The notes under the pieces: model-generated | What the model was told of the DNA's origin: nothing | The model's database searches: none | Seen by the model: the letters and a program-made list of their open reading frames with translations, nothing else | Translations under genes and position numbers: made by a program | In this document: piece after piece, positions 44,821 through 56,485 of the stretch | Position numbering within the stretch: the stretch's first letter is position 1 | Layout of the letters: every line of letters begins with the position of its first letter | From: Acanthosoma haemorrhoidale | Taxonomy: Eukaryota; Arthropoda; Insecta; Hemiptera; Acanthosomatidae | Direction: 5' to 3' | Length of the DNA: 64,000 bases | NCBI GenBank assembly: GCA_930367205.1 | Contig: OV884012.1 | Span: 154,209,405 to 154,273,404 of the forward strand

Positions 44821-45221
44821 AAAATGTTCAAGGCAGTCTAGAGTGTCTCATTGTGAAACCTAAGAATATTCTCAATCAATGCTGAATTAGGTTTAGTTGT
44901 TCCCTGCATATACTGTACCAATCTTGTTTGGTTGAAAAATTGACATTGGTCATTAATTTGTATAACATAATATGGAGTCTATAATTAAAAGTGAATGCTC
45001 AAGTGGTTGTTATATTATGCACAAATTGGTGCAGTGAAAGTTTATTAAATGCCCATATTGAATCTGTGTGATCTGTTTCCTAAAACTTAAAACATGTGCT
45101 AAAACTTAAAGAAGTGTTTTTAGGTAAAACCTAATTTTTGGTCTTTTCTAAATCAGCTGAAAACACAGTTTTTAGTATTTTTGTTGTTATTTTTTTATTG
45201 AATTATAAAGTAAATAGGATA
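44821..45221. other. AT-rich intergenic sequence
   Basis: No gene or repeat recognised between the MITE and the next transposon. Confidence 0.4.
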
Positions 45222-46031
45222 GGGCTATTTATGGAATAACACATCGGGCAAATGGCCTCCACAACTTTGCTGGCACATACGCATGGTTTTGTCGAAATTT
45301 TCCATGACCATATGGTTGAATTTCGTTGATGCAGCGTTGAATTTCCTCTCCTAATGCACGGGTGGATTTGGGCTTGTTGACATACACCTTTGACTTCAAA
45401 TAAACCCATAAAAAGAAATCTAAAGGTGTTAAATCACACGATCTAAGGGGCCAATTCTGATCACCGAAACGAGAGAGTACACGACCTGGAAATGTCTCAT
45501 GCAGTACTTGAATTATTTCATGGGCTGTATGGCATGCGGCACCATCTTGTTGAAACCACATATTGGCCACATCAATATCATTCAATTTCGGCACAAAGAT
45601 TTGTGTTTACGACGCCGAAGTGATGTTCCTGGATTTTCAACAGCACTCTCACGCACTGCTTCGATATTGACATTTGAACGGCTTGTTTTTGGACGACCAG
45701 GGTGTTTAGTGTCTCCAACTGATCCAGTCTCCCTAAATTTTTCAATTAATCTCTTCACAGTTGATGAAGTCAAAACACTATTCCAACCCCATTTTGTGAG
45801 AAATTTTCGAACTGCGCCTGCCAAACTTCCATTATTTTTGAGATAATGTTCAACAATAAAGACACATTGTTCTATCGTGTAACGCTCCATTTTTACTCTA
45901 ACTCTAACTCTAACTCTAACTCTACTCTAACTCTAAACTGTCAGCTGTCAAATTGTTTTTTTTAAGGGTTGCCAGCACTTTACTGCACAAATGGTGGCAA
46001 ATTCAAATCTTGCGTTAATTCCAGGGCACCC
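45222..46031 (-). mobile_element. Internally deleted IS630/Tc1-like transposon (DUF4817 type)
   Basis: About 0.8 kb with the two ends of one transposase gene facing minus. Imperfect terminal inverted repeats are suggested by GGGCTATTTATGGAATAAC at 45,222 and, on the reverse strand, GGGTGCCCTGGAATTAACG at 46,031. The TIR call is tentative because no TA duplication is obvious. A short AACTCT microsatellite (45,895-45,936) lies in the 5' UTR just before the start codon. Confidence 0.7.
45229..45890 (-). pseudogene. DDE transposase with the middle deleted
   Basis: The N-terminal part starts at ATG 45,890: MERYTIEQCVFIVEHYLKNN, then VRKFLTKWG, VKRLIEKFRETGSVGDTKHP and GRPKTSRS. This is the DUF4817-type helix-turn-helix region common in arthropod transposases. 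After PGTSLRRR it runs almost at once, with a frame change near 45,590, into the C-terminal catalytic region: NDIDVANMWFQQDGAACHTA, GRVLSRFGDQNWPLRSCDLT and PLDFFLWVYLKSKVY. The second catalytic Asp (QQDGA) and third (CDLTPLD) are visible. The stretch holding the first Asp is gone, so it is inactive. The stop is at 45,229, within the putative terminal repeat. Confidence 0.83.
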
Positions 46032-47414
46032 TTTGTTCTGCCTGGTTTCGGAAGTTTTCCTTGTGAACTGTATATTTAGTCTTTAGTGGTCATTGCATAA
46101 CTATACCCAAGTTATTAAATTTTGTGAATTGTGAATTCCTCACAAAATATTAATACAAGTAATTCTTGCTCCTTAAGGAAAATGTGATTTCTATTCAGTA
46201 ATTTTTTATAAGGATTATTTTTTAAATGGAAAGTCTTACGTTTTGGCTTCTTTCTCGGTCAACCTATTTTGTTAATTGTTTGGCTTGCAAACATTTAAAT
46301 GTCAATAAATCTTTAAATAAACTTATGTACTAAAGTTATGGCAGGAAGGATGGCTTATGTTTACCGCACACTTAGACTGGTTACCCTCTCTAATTATCGT
46401 CTTTACTCACACAACTTTTTTTACTATTAAATAATTTTCTTTATTTTGTTTTTTGGGCTCAATACATATAGTTGCCTGATTCCAGAGTGCCTCATTTTTT
46501 ACATCTTTTACTGTTCTAAATAAAGTCTAAGTCAGTGGTATCATGTAGCCAAGAGATTATAGTAATCCAATGCAAATTAGTTATTGTTTTTTAATAAGTT
46601 AGAAATTTATTTTGCAATCTCTGCAGTTTAAAGAAATTACTATTACTAGTAAAATAAAAATATATACTACTTTTTGTTTGTTTCTTGTTGAGAAAATGGC
46701 TGAAATAGAGAGTTATCGACACCTTTCAAGCAATATTAGGAATAATGTGGTTACTATCAAGTAACTGTAATTTTCACCGCTACATCATACAGCTTCTAAA
46801 TCAGGGTTCGGAAATCTTTTCAGACTAACGCACTATATATTACATCATTTTTATTTAGCAGCCCATATTAATATTTTACATGTAAGTGTAATAATTTGGG
46901 GTGTATTTAATGAAGGTGAGGAAAAATGCTTTATTACATATCAATCGTGCAATACATAGAAATATCTGTTCAAATTACAGAATATAAAACATAACTTAAT
47001 GAAATATTATAATTATCGATTAAAAACAAGGTATTATAACTTATGTATCATTATAAGTTCCCTTCTCAATGAGGCTTTTGTGATTTTTTTTCATTATTGA
47101 AATCATTTTTGTTAAACTTGATTGCCTGAAATGCAAATTGGATTCGTCCTACAAACAGGCTTGATTGGACCAACTTGGATTGAAACACATCCAAATTGAA
47201 TGGATCATGTTGAACAAATTTTTTTTTTCTTGTTTCAATAAGAAATAAGTTTCGAAGCAATTGGTCGAAAGGGAGAGAGGTTAAAGTTTTCAAAAATTAA
47301 TTAGCCCAACTCCTTCATTTCCATACCTTCAGTCTTATCAGCCCAATGGAATAGGCTCCTAAGACTCTAGTGAAAAGTTTTATCGAAAGTGCTCTTTGCC
47401 TTCAATGAACAATG
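46032..47414. other. AT-rich intergenic sequence
   Basis: No supported gene or repeat. Short frames only. Confidence 0.4.
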
Positions 47415-47611
47415 CATTATTGATCCACTCTTTTACAATCATTTTATATTTATAACAAGGTTGGACGCTTTTTTGAATAATGAAAAAAAAATATACATTC
47501 AAGAAAACACTATAAAAATTTAAAAAAAAAACAAGAAGAAGAAAACAACACAAGGAAGAAGCTTAGAAGGCCCTAACTCCAAGATGGTGGTACGTAACTT
47601 AAGAGAGCTCT
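47415..47611 (+). repeat. 200-bp direct repeat, copy 1
   Basis: Starts CATTATTGATCCACTCTTTT and ends AACTTAAGAGAGCTCT. Nearly identical to 48,184-48,382. The repeats do not begin TG or end CA and no primer-binding site is visible, so a miniature LTR element is not supported. Confidence 0.9.
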
Positions 47612-48183
47612 GGTAAGCATTTTGTAAACTATTTCTTCGTATTTTACTGACAGTTTAAATGATGACTGCCTATGTTCTACAAGGCTCAAGTTGATTCTTT
47701 CTGTTGGACCGTGCTTCCACCTATGGACTGACGGCAGAACTAGCCGTTCCATCTGATGGCTCCTACTACCCTCTCATCTCCTGGTGGCCAGGCTCCCTAG
47801 AAATGTATATGTACTTCCCTCATCAGTATGCTAACAGATTCAATTACTTCTGTGTTGATAGGGCACCATTTCTGTCGGTTTATTCTCTGTATAACAGGGC
47901 AGGGTATGAGAGGCTATGTTTAATGAAAATGTAAAATGTAAAGGTTTTTTCTTTGTGGACAACGTTTTGCAATTTTTTTTTTTTTTCAAATGTGATTTGC
48001 ATTTGCATATTACAATTCTTTCAAAATAACACCATTGTGAGAAGGCAAATCGATTAGAATTCAAATTAAGTAATATTGCAGTTTTTGTAATAAAAAATAT
48101 GGGATAAATACTTTGTTTTGTTTATTTAATTTTTACCCTCTCGAAGTAAATACTACACCCTACATTAAGTACTACACCTTATA
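47612..48183. other. Sequence between the 200-bp direct repeats
   Basis: An open frame at 47,704-47,934 reads LAVPSDGSYYPLISWWPGSL and FPHQYANRFNYFCVD. It is less AT-driven than neighbours, but I cannot identify it. It may be a mobile-element remnant. No other features. Confidence 0.35.
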
Positions 48184-48382
48184 CATTATTGATCCACTCT
48201 TTTACAATCATTTTATATTTATAACAAGGTTCGACGCTTTTTTGAATAATAAAAAAAAAATGTACATTCAAGAAAACACTATAAAAATTAAAAAAAAAAA
48301 AACAAGAAGAAGGAAACAACACAAGGAAGAAGCTTAGAAGGCCCTAACTCCAAGATGGTGGTACATAACTTAAGAGAGCTCT
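48184..48382 (+). repeat. 200-bp direct repeat, copy 2
   Basis: Second copy, ending exactly where a family A2 fragment begins. That junction could mean the A2 copy inserted at, or broke, the repeat boundary. Confidence 0.9.
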
Positions 48383-48785
48383 TGATGTGCCGTCGGTGGA
48401 TGAGTTCATCCGCCAGAGACACATAAAGTTTTTCGATGCGTTACAGCACCTCACAAATCCAGTGTTTAACACTATGACCCCACCACCCCTCCCGCATCGA
48501 TGGCAACGGACTGTCGGGGAAAGTTTAGATTGAGAATTAGTATGTAAGTTAGTTTTTAAGTTTTCTTTTGTTGTGATCAACAAGGTGAGCCCCATCACCT
48601 TGTAGAGTATTGTCAATGAAGCCAAGTACATTGTGTATCATTGTACTTGTATTGATTACATAACTTCTATGCCGATTCAGACCATGTATAGAGTGCACCG
48701 ATGGTACAGGACATATAAAATGTAGTATGTAAATAGATTCGCCTAAGAATCTATAGTAAATAAAAGTGTTGTCATTTTTTTAAGG
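48383..48785 (+). mobile_element. Family A2 retroelement 3' end
   Basis: Encodes PSVDEFIRQRHIKFFDALQH and LTNPVFNTMTP, then a stop and a 3' UTR with GGTGAGCCCCATCACCTTGT. It ends near AGTAAATAAAAGTGTTGTC, which contains an AATAAA signal. It lacks a poly(A) tail. 5'-truncated. The plus-strand UTR resembles the 56.9 kb copy (TATAAAATGTAG, GTAAATAGATTC). Confidence 0.78.
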
Positions 48786-48940
48786 GAATTTGGGGGAGGG
48801 GAAGGTAAATAAGATAGGCATTGGCGGAGGGACAGATCTCGGTTGAGCGTCATCTTGGTAGGTATCTTAATTTGATCTTCTCCTAAAGGAATTTCAGGAA
48901 TGTGCTGTATAAATGTTTCATACTATCGATTCCTTGTTAT

Positions 48941-49142
48941 CAACGGCGTACACAAGGGGGACATGTCCCCATAAGATTTATGAAAAAAAATGTTTTTAAT
49001 ACCCACCATCATAAGGTGTGCATTTTTGAAACTATTTTGTATCAACCCTCCCAATAGTCCCGTTATAATCAGGAGTGCTTTCCGTCCTTCTACTTATTAA
49101 ATAACCCCCCCCCCCTGAAAAAAAATTCTACGAACGCCCCTG
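48941..49142. mobile_element. Short hAT-type MITE
   Basis: Left end CAACGGCGTACACAAGGG. The right end on the reverse strand is CAGGGGCGTTCGTAGAATTT, followed by T and G runs. The CAG-GGCGT ends are of a kind common among hAT-derived MITEs. The flanking 8-mers CTTGTTAT and GTTGTGGT agree at only five positions, so the target duplication is weak. About 200 bp, no coding. Confidence 0.5.
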
Positions 49143-49154
49143 GTTGTGGTGAAG

Positions 49155-51520
49155 CTTATGTCGAAAATAAAACTCCTTCGAGATGATCGGACTCATTAAA
49201 TATTTCAGTGTGTGTCCGTCCCAGTCCGAGTTAAAAACATGAAAACAGCATTAAAATTTTCATTAAATTGTTAATTACTCAATTATACAGGTTTTACAAA
49301 AAATATGTTAGATACATAATATTTAGTAGGGTATCAAATTAATGAAATGAAAACAATCAAAAACACTTTATTTTATTTATTTATTCCTGTATAGCAGAAG
49401 GAACTCCTATTTCCGCGAATTGCAGAATCAAAATTTGTATTCGATGAGTGCAGGAAGAATATAAGGTTAATCAGAAAAATTAATGGTACGAATCTCAACC
49501 AACAGATGAAAGCACTTTCGGCCCTAAATTTCTAACTAATAAAGTGAACAATATTTTGAAATCGGATTTTTAGACAAAAATAACTTTAAAATTGATTTAA
49601 AGTGTAATGATTTAAAATTTTTAATACAAATTTCATGCTTTTCCTTGAAAAAACTTATGCCCATTTTGGTGATTATAGGTACTTAAAGTGGCCATTATAA
49701 ACTCAAAACCTTTTTCAAATTTCAAATACAATAAATAGTCGCGTCTATAAATAGTCGAAAACTTTTTTGAGATGATCAGACTTCATTAAATATTTTAGTG
49801 TGTATCCTTCCCAGTCCGAGCTGAAAACATGAAATTTCACGATGAGGACATGAGAAACGTAGCCATCGCCTGAAAACAGCATTAAAAGTTTCATTAAATT
49901 ATTAATTAATAGGCTTTACAAAAAATATGTTTTATATACAATATTCAGTAGGGTATCAAATTAATGAATTGAAAACAAACAAAGACACTTTATTTTAGGG
50001 CGTTGCCCCTCTAAGAATAATGAAGTGAGGATCTAGCAGACAAAAAAATACATAACATTAAACTTATATATAATAAAGGGTCTATGTACATATGAGATAA
50101 CTACAATGAGCCAACATCTAAAGACTGAAACAAAAAAAGCATAAATGAGTAGAGGTTTAAATTTGTTTCTATTATGTTTGCACTATTTACTTTGCTTATG
50201 CTGCTTGATTGTGGATGGTATGTACAATGCTTGTCTTGGTCGTTACCAATCCAAAGAAATGCTTGAAGAGAGATGCTGAAATCTTGAATTCTTACCTTAC
50301 TTAGAAAAGATAAATAGCCTTCATAGCCCCTTCAAATTCACAGATAATTATATACAATTATAGATCCTCAGGTGAATCTATTTACAAATTATTTTTGTAT
50401 TGTCGCTACATTATATACAGGTTTTGTTATTTTATAAAAATTATATAATGGAATACACAAGTATAATGATACACATTATACGTGACGTGAATTTTGTTTA
50501 TACTGTAAGTCCTTATTCTAGTGGGTATTAAAGTATAATGGTAAGATAACTAGAAATAATATTTTGACTTTTCAAAATAATCTTGTGAGCCCTTATCTAG
50601 ATATGAAGGTGCATAGGTTTAAATCCCCTCCTCCCTCACACGTACGTTTCGTAATATTACATAGAAGTTCGGGGAACTGTTTACAACGGTTTTATTTAAT
50701 AGTTATAAATATTTTAGGGTAGCAGTTTTGGCCTGATGAAAGAATAAGTTGATTTTGTCATCATATGCTAAAACGGTTAATAGAGACCTTTCTCAGATTT
50801 TGAATTTTTTTTTTAGCTGGGCCGCAAGAGTCTCTCTTATGCTGCTTAGATGCTTTAGTGCTTAAGTACTGCTAATTAATGTGCTCCCTAACTACATGAA
50901 TCAAATTTGGAATGAGAAATTCTATTCAATGTATTTTACATTTCAGTAAGGAATAAATGAACGTATGCCGAAAAGTGCACCATCCTTATAAAAATAATTT
51001 CCAAGCACTAAGAGAGGCCCTACTTCCAAACAGGTACCCTGGATACGCTTTTTAGAAGAAATATAATGACGTAAAGCGTATGAAGTTGTCGCTCAAACTG
51101 CTCAGAAGCAATTTTAGTTTAGAATAAATTCTTAAAAAATTAAGTTTTTGGAAACGATAGGCAGTTTCTAATTAATTAGCATTTAATGCCTTAAAATTCG
51201 CCTGCAGGATGATTTAAGGTGAATTAGAAATATAAATAATATGAATTTCAAACAACAGATGGGAACACTTCCGGGCCTAAATTTACCTCCGGGATAATAA
51301 TTCAATCACTAATAAAGTGAACAGTATTTTTAAAAAGGATTCTTACACCAAAAATAATGTAACATTTGGCGATTGTAAAGATTAATTTTTGATCCAACTT
51401 TCATGATTTTCCTTAATAAAATTACGCCCGATTTGACGTTTATAGGGACTTAGTATGGGCATTCTAAACCCAAAACCTTTTTCAAATTTCAAATACAATT
51501 ATACAATATTTCAAATACAA
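49155..51520 (+). repeat. Family D direct-repeat block (X-Y-X'-insert-Y')
   Basis: X (49,155-49,385) recurs as X' (49,750-50,006), sharing CCCAGTCCGAG, TTACAAAAAATATGTT and TAGGGTATCAAATTAATGAA. Y (49,425-49,745) recurs as Y' (51,190-51,520), sharing CAACAGATG, AATAAAGTGAACA and AACCTTTTTCAAATTTCAAA then TACAAT. X' and Y' are separated by about 1.2 kb (50,007-51,189) absent between X and Y, so X'-Y' looks like a diverged copy of X-Y with an insertion. No coding potential; the class is unknown. Confidence 0.75.
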
Positions 51521-51543
51521 GTAGACCCGTCGTAATTAGCAGT

Positions 51544-51719
<176 letters not shown>

Positions 51720-52585
51720 TTAATATAGATGTGTTGTAAAGATAAGCAGGAACACAAAGAAAGCACCATACATATGGTTGGGATCATTCTTTTCAGAATT
51801 TATATATATTATAACAATAATATAATACTGTTGGAATTTCAAATTTTTATTACGTTTAAAAGAACTCACCGAAGAGGAGAACTCACCTTCTTTAAATGTA
51901 GCCTTCTTCTTTTAAATGATTTAAAAAGTTTTTTGGGCTGATGAAAAATAGATGTTAAGTTTTAATAAAGTTTATGTGGGTCCTCATTGTCCATTGGAGT
52001 CATCGCATATGTACAGAAGAGGCCCGTCAACATTTATGAGGTAACCACATGAGTGTAATTTATGCTCACATGTTTATTTGCACTTTCTTGTCATTTTTAG
52101 TGGACAATAATAAAATGTTTTTTCCCCCCATTTAATCTCATACGAATTTAATCTGAATTACGAATCAGTGTCTTTTCTCCGATACCTTTAGAGGGCAAGA
52201 TTAGTAGATACTTGTTGTATCTGTGGTGCAGTATCTGATCTTCGGGTTATCAGCCCAAACATTTTATCCTAAGACCTAGTGAGATGTTAATTCCTGCAGT
52301 CTTCCGAGTTACTACTAATCAACAAAGAAATCCTCACCTAGCACTTGAGGTAAAACACTGCAGAACACCGATCTGGAGCTCATTCCTCAACCTCTTGCCT
52401 GTAGTCCATAACTATCTCCAACCGCCTCACCCAGTTACCGTTATTGTTAGTTGTTTTTACCATTAATGTCTTTACTGCCATGAGATAGTTAATTGTCGAC
52501 CATAAACACATTTTTGTCGAGCCGTGATGAGAAAGCTTTGTCCTAAGTGTCTAGGACTAGTGCTACTAAGCGCCATCAGGACAGT
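51720..52585. other. AT-rich intergenic sequence
   Basis: No supported gene. Confidence 0.4.
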
Positions 52586-52760
52586 TGTAAAGAATAAGTT
52601 TTCCACGCGCACCGCCAACGTGCCTTTCACAAATATCATCTGCCTCGAGCGAGCGGAAGAGAGCCGTGAGAGAGAAGACAACACAATAAAGAAGGGACAG
52701 GCCCTAAGCCGACTGAGCCCTCCTAGGCTATAAAAGACCCTATAAGAGCTCGGTCTAATT
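52586..52760 (+). promoter_or_regulatory. Promoter-like TATAAAAG region
   Basis: GGCTATAAAAGACCC lies at about 52,727 in a locally GC-rich stretch that continues to about 52,960. The motif and composition shift suggest a core promoter or the leader of a mobile element. A frame from 52,784 (MAPLTLCRPPDQYLPPLRFT) is not recognised. Confidence 0.3.
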
Positions 52761-53149
52761 TAAAGTTTGCGCCATTTTGCGGGGTGGCGCCTCTGACCTT
52801 ATGCCGCCCCCCGGACCAATATTTGCCGCCGCTCAGATTTACTGCTCTGTTTTCCGAGCCGCTAACTGCCCCCGCCTCTCCTAGTTTTCTCTATCTCACA
52901 ATGGCCGCTCTTGCTTCTGAGCATATTTCCCTTATCTTGCACCCTTCAGTAGACAGATTCTCTTCGCCGCTGACAGGAAAGGCACAATCAAAGTTTGGTA
53001 CTTCCAGTGTCAAAAACAATTCCCAATACTTTTCTACGTTCTATAGATTTTTCGTGTCCTCGCAAATTTGATTTCATCTCGACGAACCAAGGATCAGTGA
53101 CATCCTTATTTTTCTCATTACATAAAAGATTCTTCTTTATTGTGGGAAA

Positions 53150-53690
53150 TTTATAATCTGCCTTATGGGTCAATAAGTAATTGTGATAAATGTTCTCATT
53201 CATACCGTATTTACAATTTTCATTCATGCAGTATTTACAAACAGCCCAGAGACCTCCCAAATCCACATGGTTGTCACCTCCCTCGCATGTAAGAGTTAAG
53301 CGGGGTCTTGGGAATTCCCCCCCGCTCCTCTGTCAGCAGCGTCACCGGATACGAGCCAGTGGTGGCTGACCAAGAGCGCGAGAGCCACATATGCTTAGTA
53401 CATGATTGGAGAAACTGGCCATTGCCAGGACTCCCACTGTTACGCATTTATAGCTGATCACGAGACCACTGCCGTTTTAGTCTCCGAGGAGGATTATAGG
53501 GATGAGTGGCACAGTGTAATGGGATTAGGGTGGTTAGATAGGTTACAATGAAATTTTATGAACTTGGAAGGGATGAGTTCAAGAATGTAGGGTATATTAA
53601 GACCGTTATGAATGGTTGTGTTGCTGACGTAATAAGGGGCGTTGACTATTCTTCTCTGGACTTTTGATTGAAAGGTTTGGCCCAACAGGC
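53150..53690 (-). pseudogene. Jockey-like family B C-terminus and 3' UTR
   Basis: The minus strand encodes TFQSKVQRRIVNAPYYVSNT, TIHNGLNIPYILELIPSKFI and KFHCNLSNHPNPITLCHSSL then a stop at 53,494, the best-preserved end of family B ORF2. The 3' UTR runs to about 53,150. The 5' truncation near 53,680 is shared with the copy at 55.03 kb, because both lie on the arms of an inverted duplication. Confidence 0.82.
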
Positions 53691-53843
53691 TACTAACGAC
53701 GTTTAAAAATGAATAAAAAACAATTCTTTTTTTTTAAATTGTAAAAATTTAAATTTGATATTTTCCTAATTATTATTGAATAAATCGTTTCTTACAACCC
53801 TCGTTCAGTTATATATTTTTAACCCAATTTTATTTAAATTTTC
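53332..53843 (+). repeat. Large inverted duplication, left arm
   Basis: Inverted partner of 54,891-55,372. The outer part is family B retroelement, the inner 150 bp non-retroelement sequence (TTTAAATTTGATATTTTCCT then AATTATTATTGAATAAATCG). Identity is about 85-90% by eye. The junction GTTGGGCCAAACC is shared by both arms. Confidence 0.88.
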
Positions 53844-54890
53844 GTAAGTGTTCCACTTCAATTTGCTTTTTAACAAGATAAGCTGATTCGTATTAGAATT
53901 TTGGTTTTCTAAAATTCACAACATAATCTTAATGGCCGGAACAGGAAGACAAGCTGACCAAAACCTAAGGACAGTTTTGAAAACGGATGTTAACACTTGA
54001 AGCTATATAAAAAAAAAAGGAAAGTTCGGATAAGAATCCCGTTAACTCGAACCATACTTTATACAGCTTATCTAGTGTTGAGATTCATTAAGAGGTAGCA
54101 ATAATAAATACGACGACACTAAAGTGGGAGAGAGAGAGAGAGATAAAAGGCGAGGAGCTGGAATGTATTATATAAGAACGGGATGAAGGGATAGCCCTGA
54201 TGAAATGAGACGGCAGATTGACAAAAAGTGCTTAGAGCGACTAATCAGCACGAGGAAGGTGCGCTGATTGTCGTTAGCCACACTCCACTGCTGGCTAAAT
54301 CTATTTCCTCCCGCCCAAAACCTTATTAGAACCACAGCCCCCTCGATCTGATAATGGTGGCCTCTGATGGCTGTGCCCCATTGTTTTTTAGTGCCGCCTC
54401 CACGCCTTCCCGGTTTTATTTTCTTAGCTCATTATAACTACCTCGATTCATTCCGTGGTGTAGTGGTTAACCCTCCTAACACCAGCTGAAGAATATTAAA
54501 CTAAATGCAGGGTGGAGTTCTTACGGAACCCACCTAAGTTTTTAGTGATTTTTACTGTTTGCCTTGATATATCGTCAAAATGCAAAAACGAAATTAATGA
54601 CATCTAAAATCCTAAAAAATACATCGAAATTAAATAGATCTAAAAAACAACAAAAATTAAATTTAAAAAGTAAACAAAGTATAAACAACGCAATAAAAGG
54701 CATACAAAAAGCTAAACAATGAAAACCCGGAGCATTGTAAAATCTATTTACCATATATACACATAAATATTGCCTCTGTTTGATGTTGGCAAATGTATGT
54801 AATGTTTTTGTAAAAATTTCACATTTCGATACGACCATGTAGTACAATAAACCGACTTAAATTATTATTTAAAAAATTTTACCCAACCAC
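53844..54890. other. Loop of the inverted duplication
   Basis: About 1.05 kb of mostly AT-rich DNA. It contains a short AG run near 54,130-54,143 and a tRNA-Val-like fragment at 54,449. A Phe-rich minus frame at 54,575-54,847 is probably chance. Confidence 0.4.
54449..54492 (+). pseudogene. tRNA-Val(AAC)-like 5' half
   Basis: TTCCGTGGTGTAGTGGTTA matches the 5' end and D-arm (A box) of eukaryotic tRNA-Val. CCTAACACC follows like an AAC anticodon loop, with several bases missing before it. No T-arm or B box follows. A tRNA fragment or the start of a tRNA-derived SINE. Confidence 0.55.
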
Positions 54891-55372
54891 CAAAATTTAA
54901 ATAATGTTATTGGGTAAAAAATATACAACTGAACGAGGGTTGTTAGAAACGATTTATTCAATAATAATTAGGAAAATATCAAATTTAAATTTTTACAATT
55001 TAAAAAAAAGTCAATTTTTTAAATGTCTTTAGTAAGCTGTTGGGCCAAACCTTTAAAGCAAAAGTCCTGTGAGCAATAGTCAATGCATCTTATAACGTCT
55101 GCAACAAAACCATTCATAACGGTCTTAATATACCCTACATTCTTGAACTCATCCCTAACAAGTTTCTGAGTAACCTGTCTAACCACCCTAATCCCTTTAC
55201 ACTGCGCCACTCATCCCTATAATCCTCAGAGACTAAAGCGGCCATGGCTTTGTGACCTGCTATAAACACGTGACAGTGGGAGTCCTGGCAATGGCCAGTT
55301 TCTCTAATGATGTCCTATCGCGCTCTTGTTCTGCCTCCGCTGGCTCGTATCCGTTGACACTGCTGATTGCTG
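54891..55372 (-). repeat. Large inverted duplication, right arm
   Basis: Reverse-complement partner of 53,332-53,843. The outer end stops near GTATCCGTTGACACTGCTGA, where another retroelement tail begins. Confidence 0.88.
55030..55365 (+). pseudogene. Jockey-like family B fragment on the right arm
   Basis: Plus-strand C-terminal coding region (AACAAAACCATTCATAACGG, TCTTAATATACCCTACATTC) and part of the UTR. Frameshifts interrupt it and the 3' end is lost. Confidence 0.78.
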
Positions 55373-55520
55373 TAAATAAATAAATAAATAAAACTTTATT
55401 GGTGCTTTTTGTGAAAAAAAATTCACTATAAATCGTATGCTGCAAATTTTCTCATACCGACAACGCGAATTCATCGCCGATAATGTAATTACATAAATAT
55501 ATCTCTGATTTTCAGAATAA
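55366..55520 (-). mobile_element. Possible retroelement 3' end with TTTA tail
   Basis: On the minus strand the sequence reads CACCAATAAAGTTTTATTTA TTTATTTATTTA and then joins the family B copy. An AATAAA signal followed by short tandem tetranucleotides at a junction looks like the 3' end of a non-LTR element inserted into the B copy. The body is not recognised. Confidence 0.4.
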
Positions 55521-56485
55521 TGCATCCAAATTCAAGGCACGGGGCCCGGACGGACACCTCCTGGTATTGGGAGGGTCAATGACTGCCCTTGGGTTCTGGG
55601 GGAGGAAATGTGGTAAGTTACCTTATCGAAAGTCCACTGGATACGTTTTCGTTAATCCTCAAATAATCTGGACACTTCTCCATAAAGCAATACTTATCGT
55701 CATATATTATATTTTACAATATATCACTAGTTCCTCTTCTTTGGAAAGTTTCCATACAACCTTTTCTTTTTATCATTATTTAGGCAGCAAGGCTTGGTAG
55801 TTAAAAATGATAGTGTTCTAGCTTCCTTACGACATACGCAACATGTGGCTGAAGTTTGTTCCCAACAATCTGTCCTTCAGCTCATGCGAGTTCTTAGTGC
55901 GTTTGCTACATTTCTCTTTCTCTGACTCTCGGGGTGTCTCCTGCTCTCCTAGATATGTTAAAATGAACCACCCCCGGAGGAAATGTCCTGTAATTGTCAT
56001 TCGTACACATACACATGGTCAGATTCCAGATGTGCTAAATGGACTGCTCTCCTGAACATGTAAAGTTTCCATACTTTCTTCAAAACGCTTTAGAATAACA
56101 CTTCTATAACGTATGCTGTCATTATTTGATATCCAAAAAAAGTCGTGCTAACCAAATTAAGTTCCTTTAATTCAATCATGATATTCCACTGTTTAACAAG
56201 TTCTCGGAATCGCTAACAGTTAATTAAATTCAGAATACACTGCAGAGAAATCTATTTTGACACACGTGGTCGTCTTAATAATACATGTGTGTATTCATAT
56301 ACCTGAAAGTATTTAGTAATGAATATATAAATTATTGGGACGCTAATTCAGGTTTAATTTGAGCTGTCCAAGCTTGACTACTCTGGCATGCTTCCCATGA
56401 GGCGTATGCACACAAAATAAATAAAGCTGTCAAGGCTAATTTTATCTTGATGGGATAAATTCTTTCGTACAATACATTCTCAATG
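55521..56485. other. Intergenic sequence
   Basis: A GC-rich spot near 55,535-55,600 (GGGGCCCGGACGGACACCTC). A 70-codon frame at 55,843-56,055 is not recognised. No supported gene. Confidence 0.35.

Noticed and set aside
45895..45936. Telomere-type repeat
   Set aside because: The AACTCT tract is short, differs from the TTAGG telomere repeat common in arthropods, and lies in the 5' UTR of a transposon. It is a simple microsatellite.
47415..48382. Miniature LTR retrotransposon (TRIM)
   Set aside because: The direct repeats lack TG...CA ends, and I see no primer-binding site, polypurine tract or flanking duplication.
54575..54847. Phe- and Cys-rich membrane protein
   Set aside because: It lies in the AT-rich loop of the inverted duplication, its residue bias follows from base composition, and it has no recognised features.
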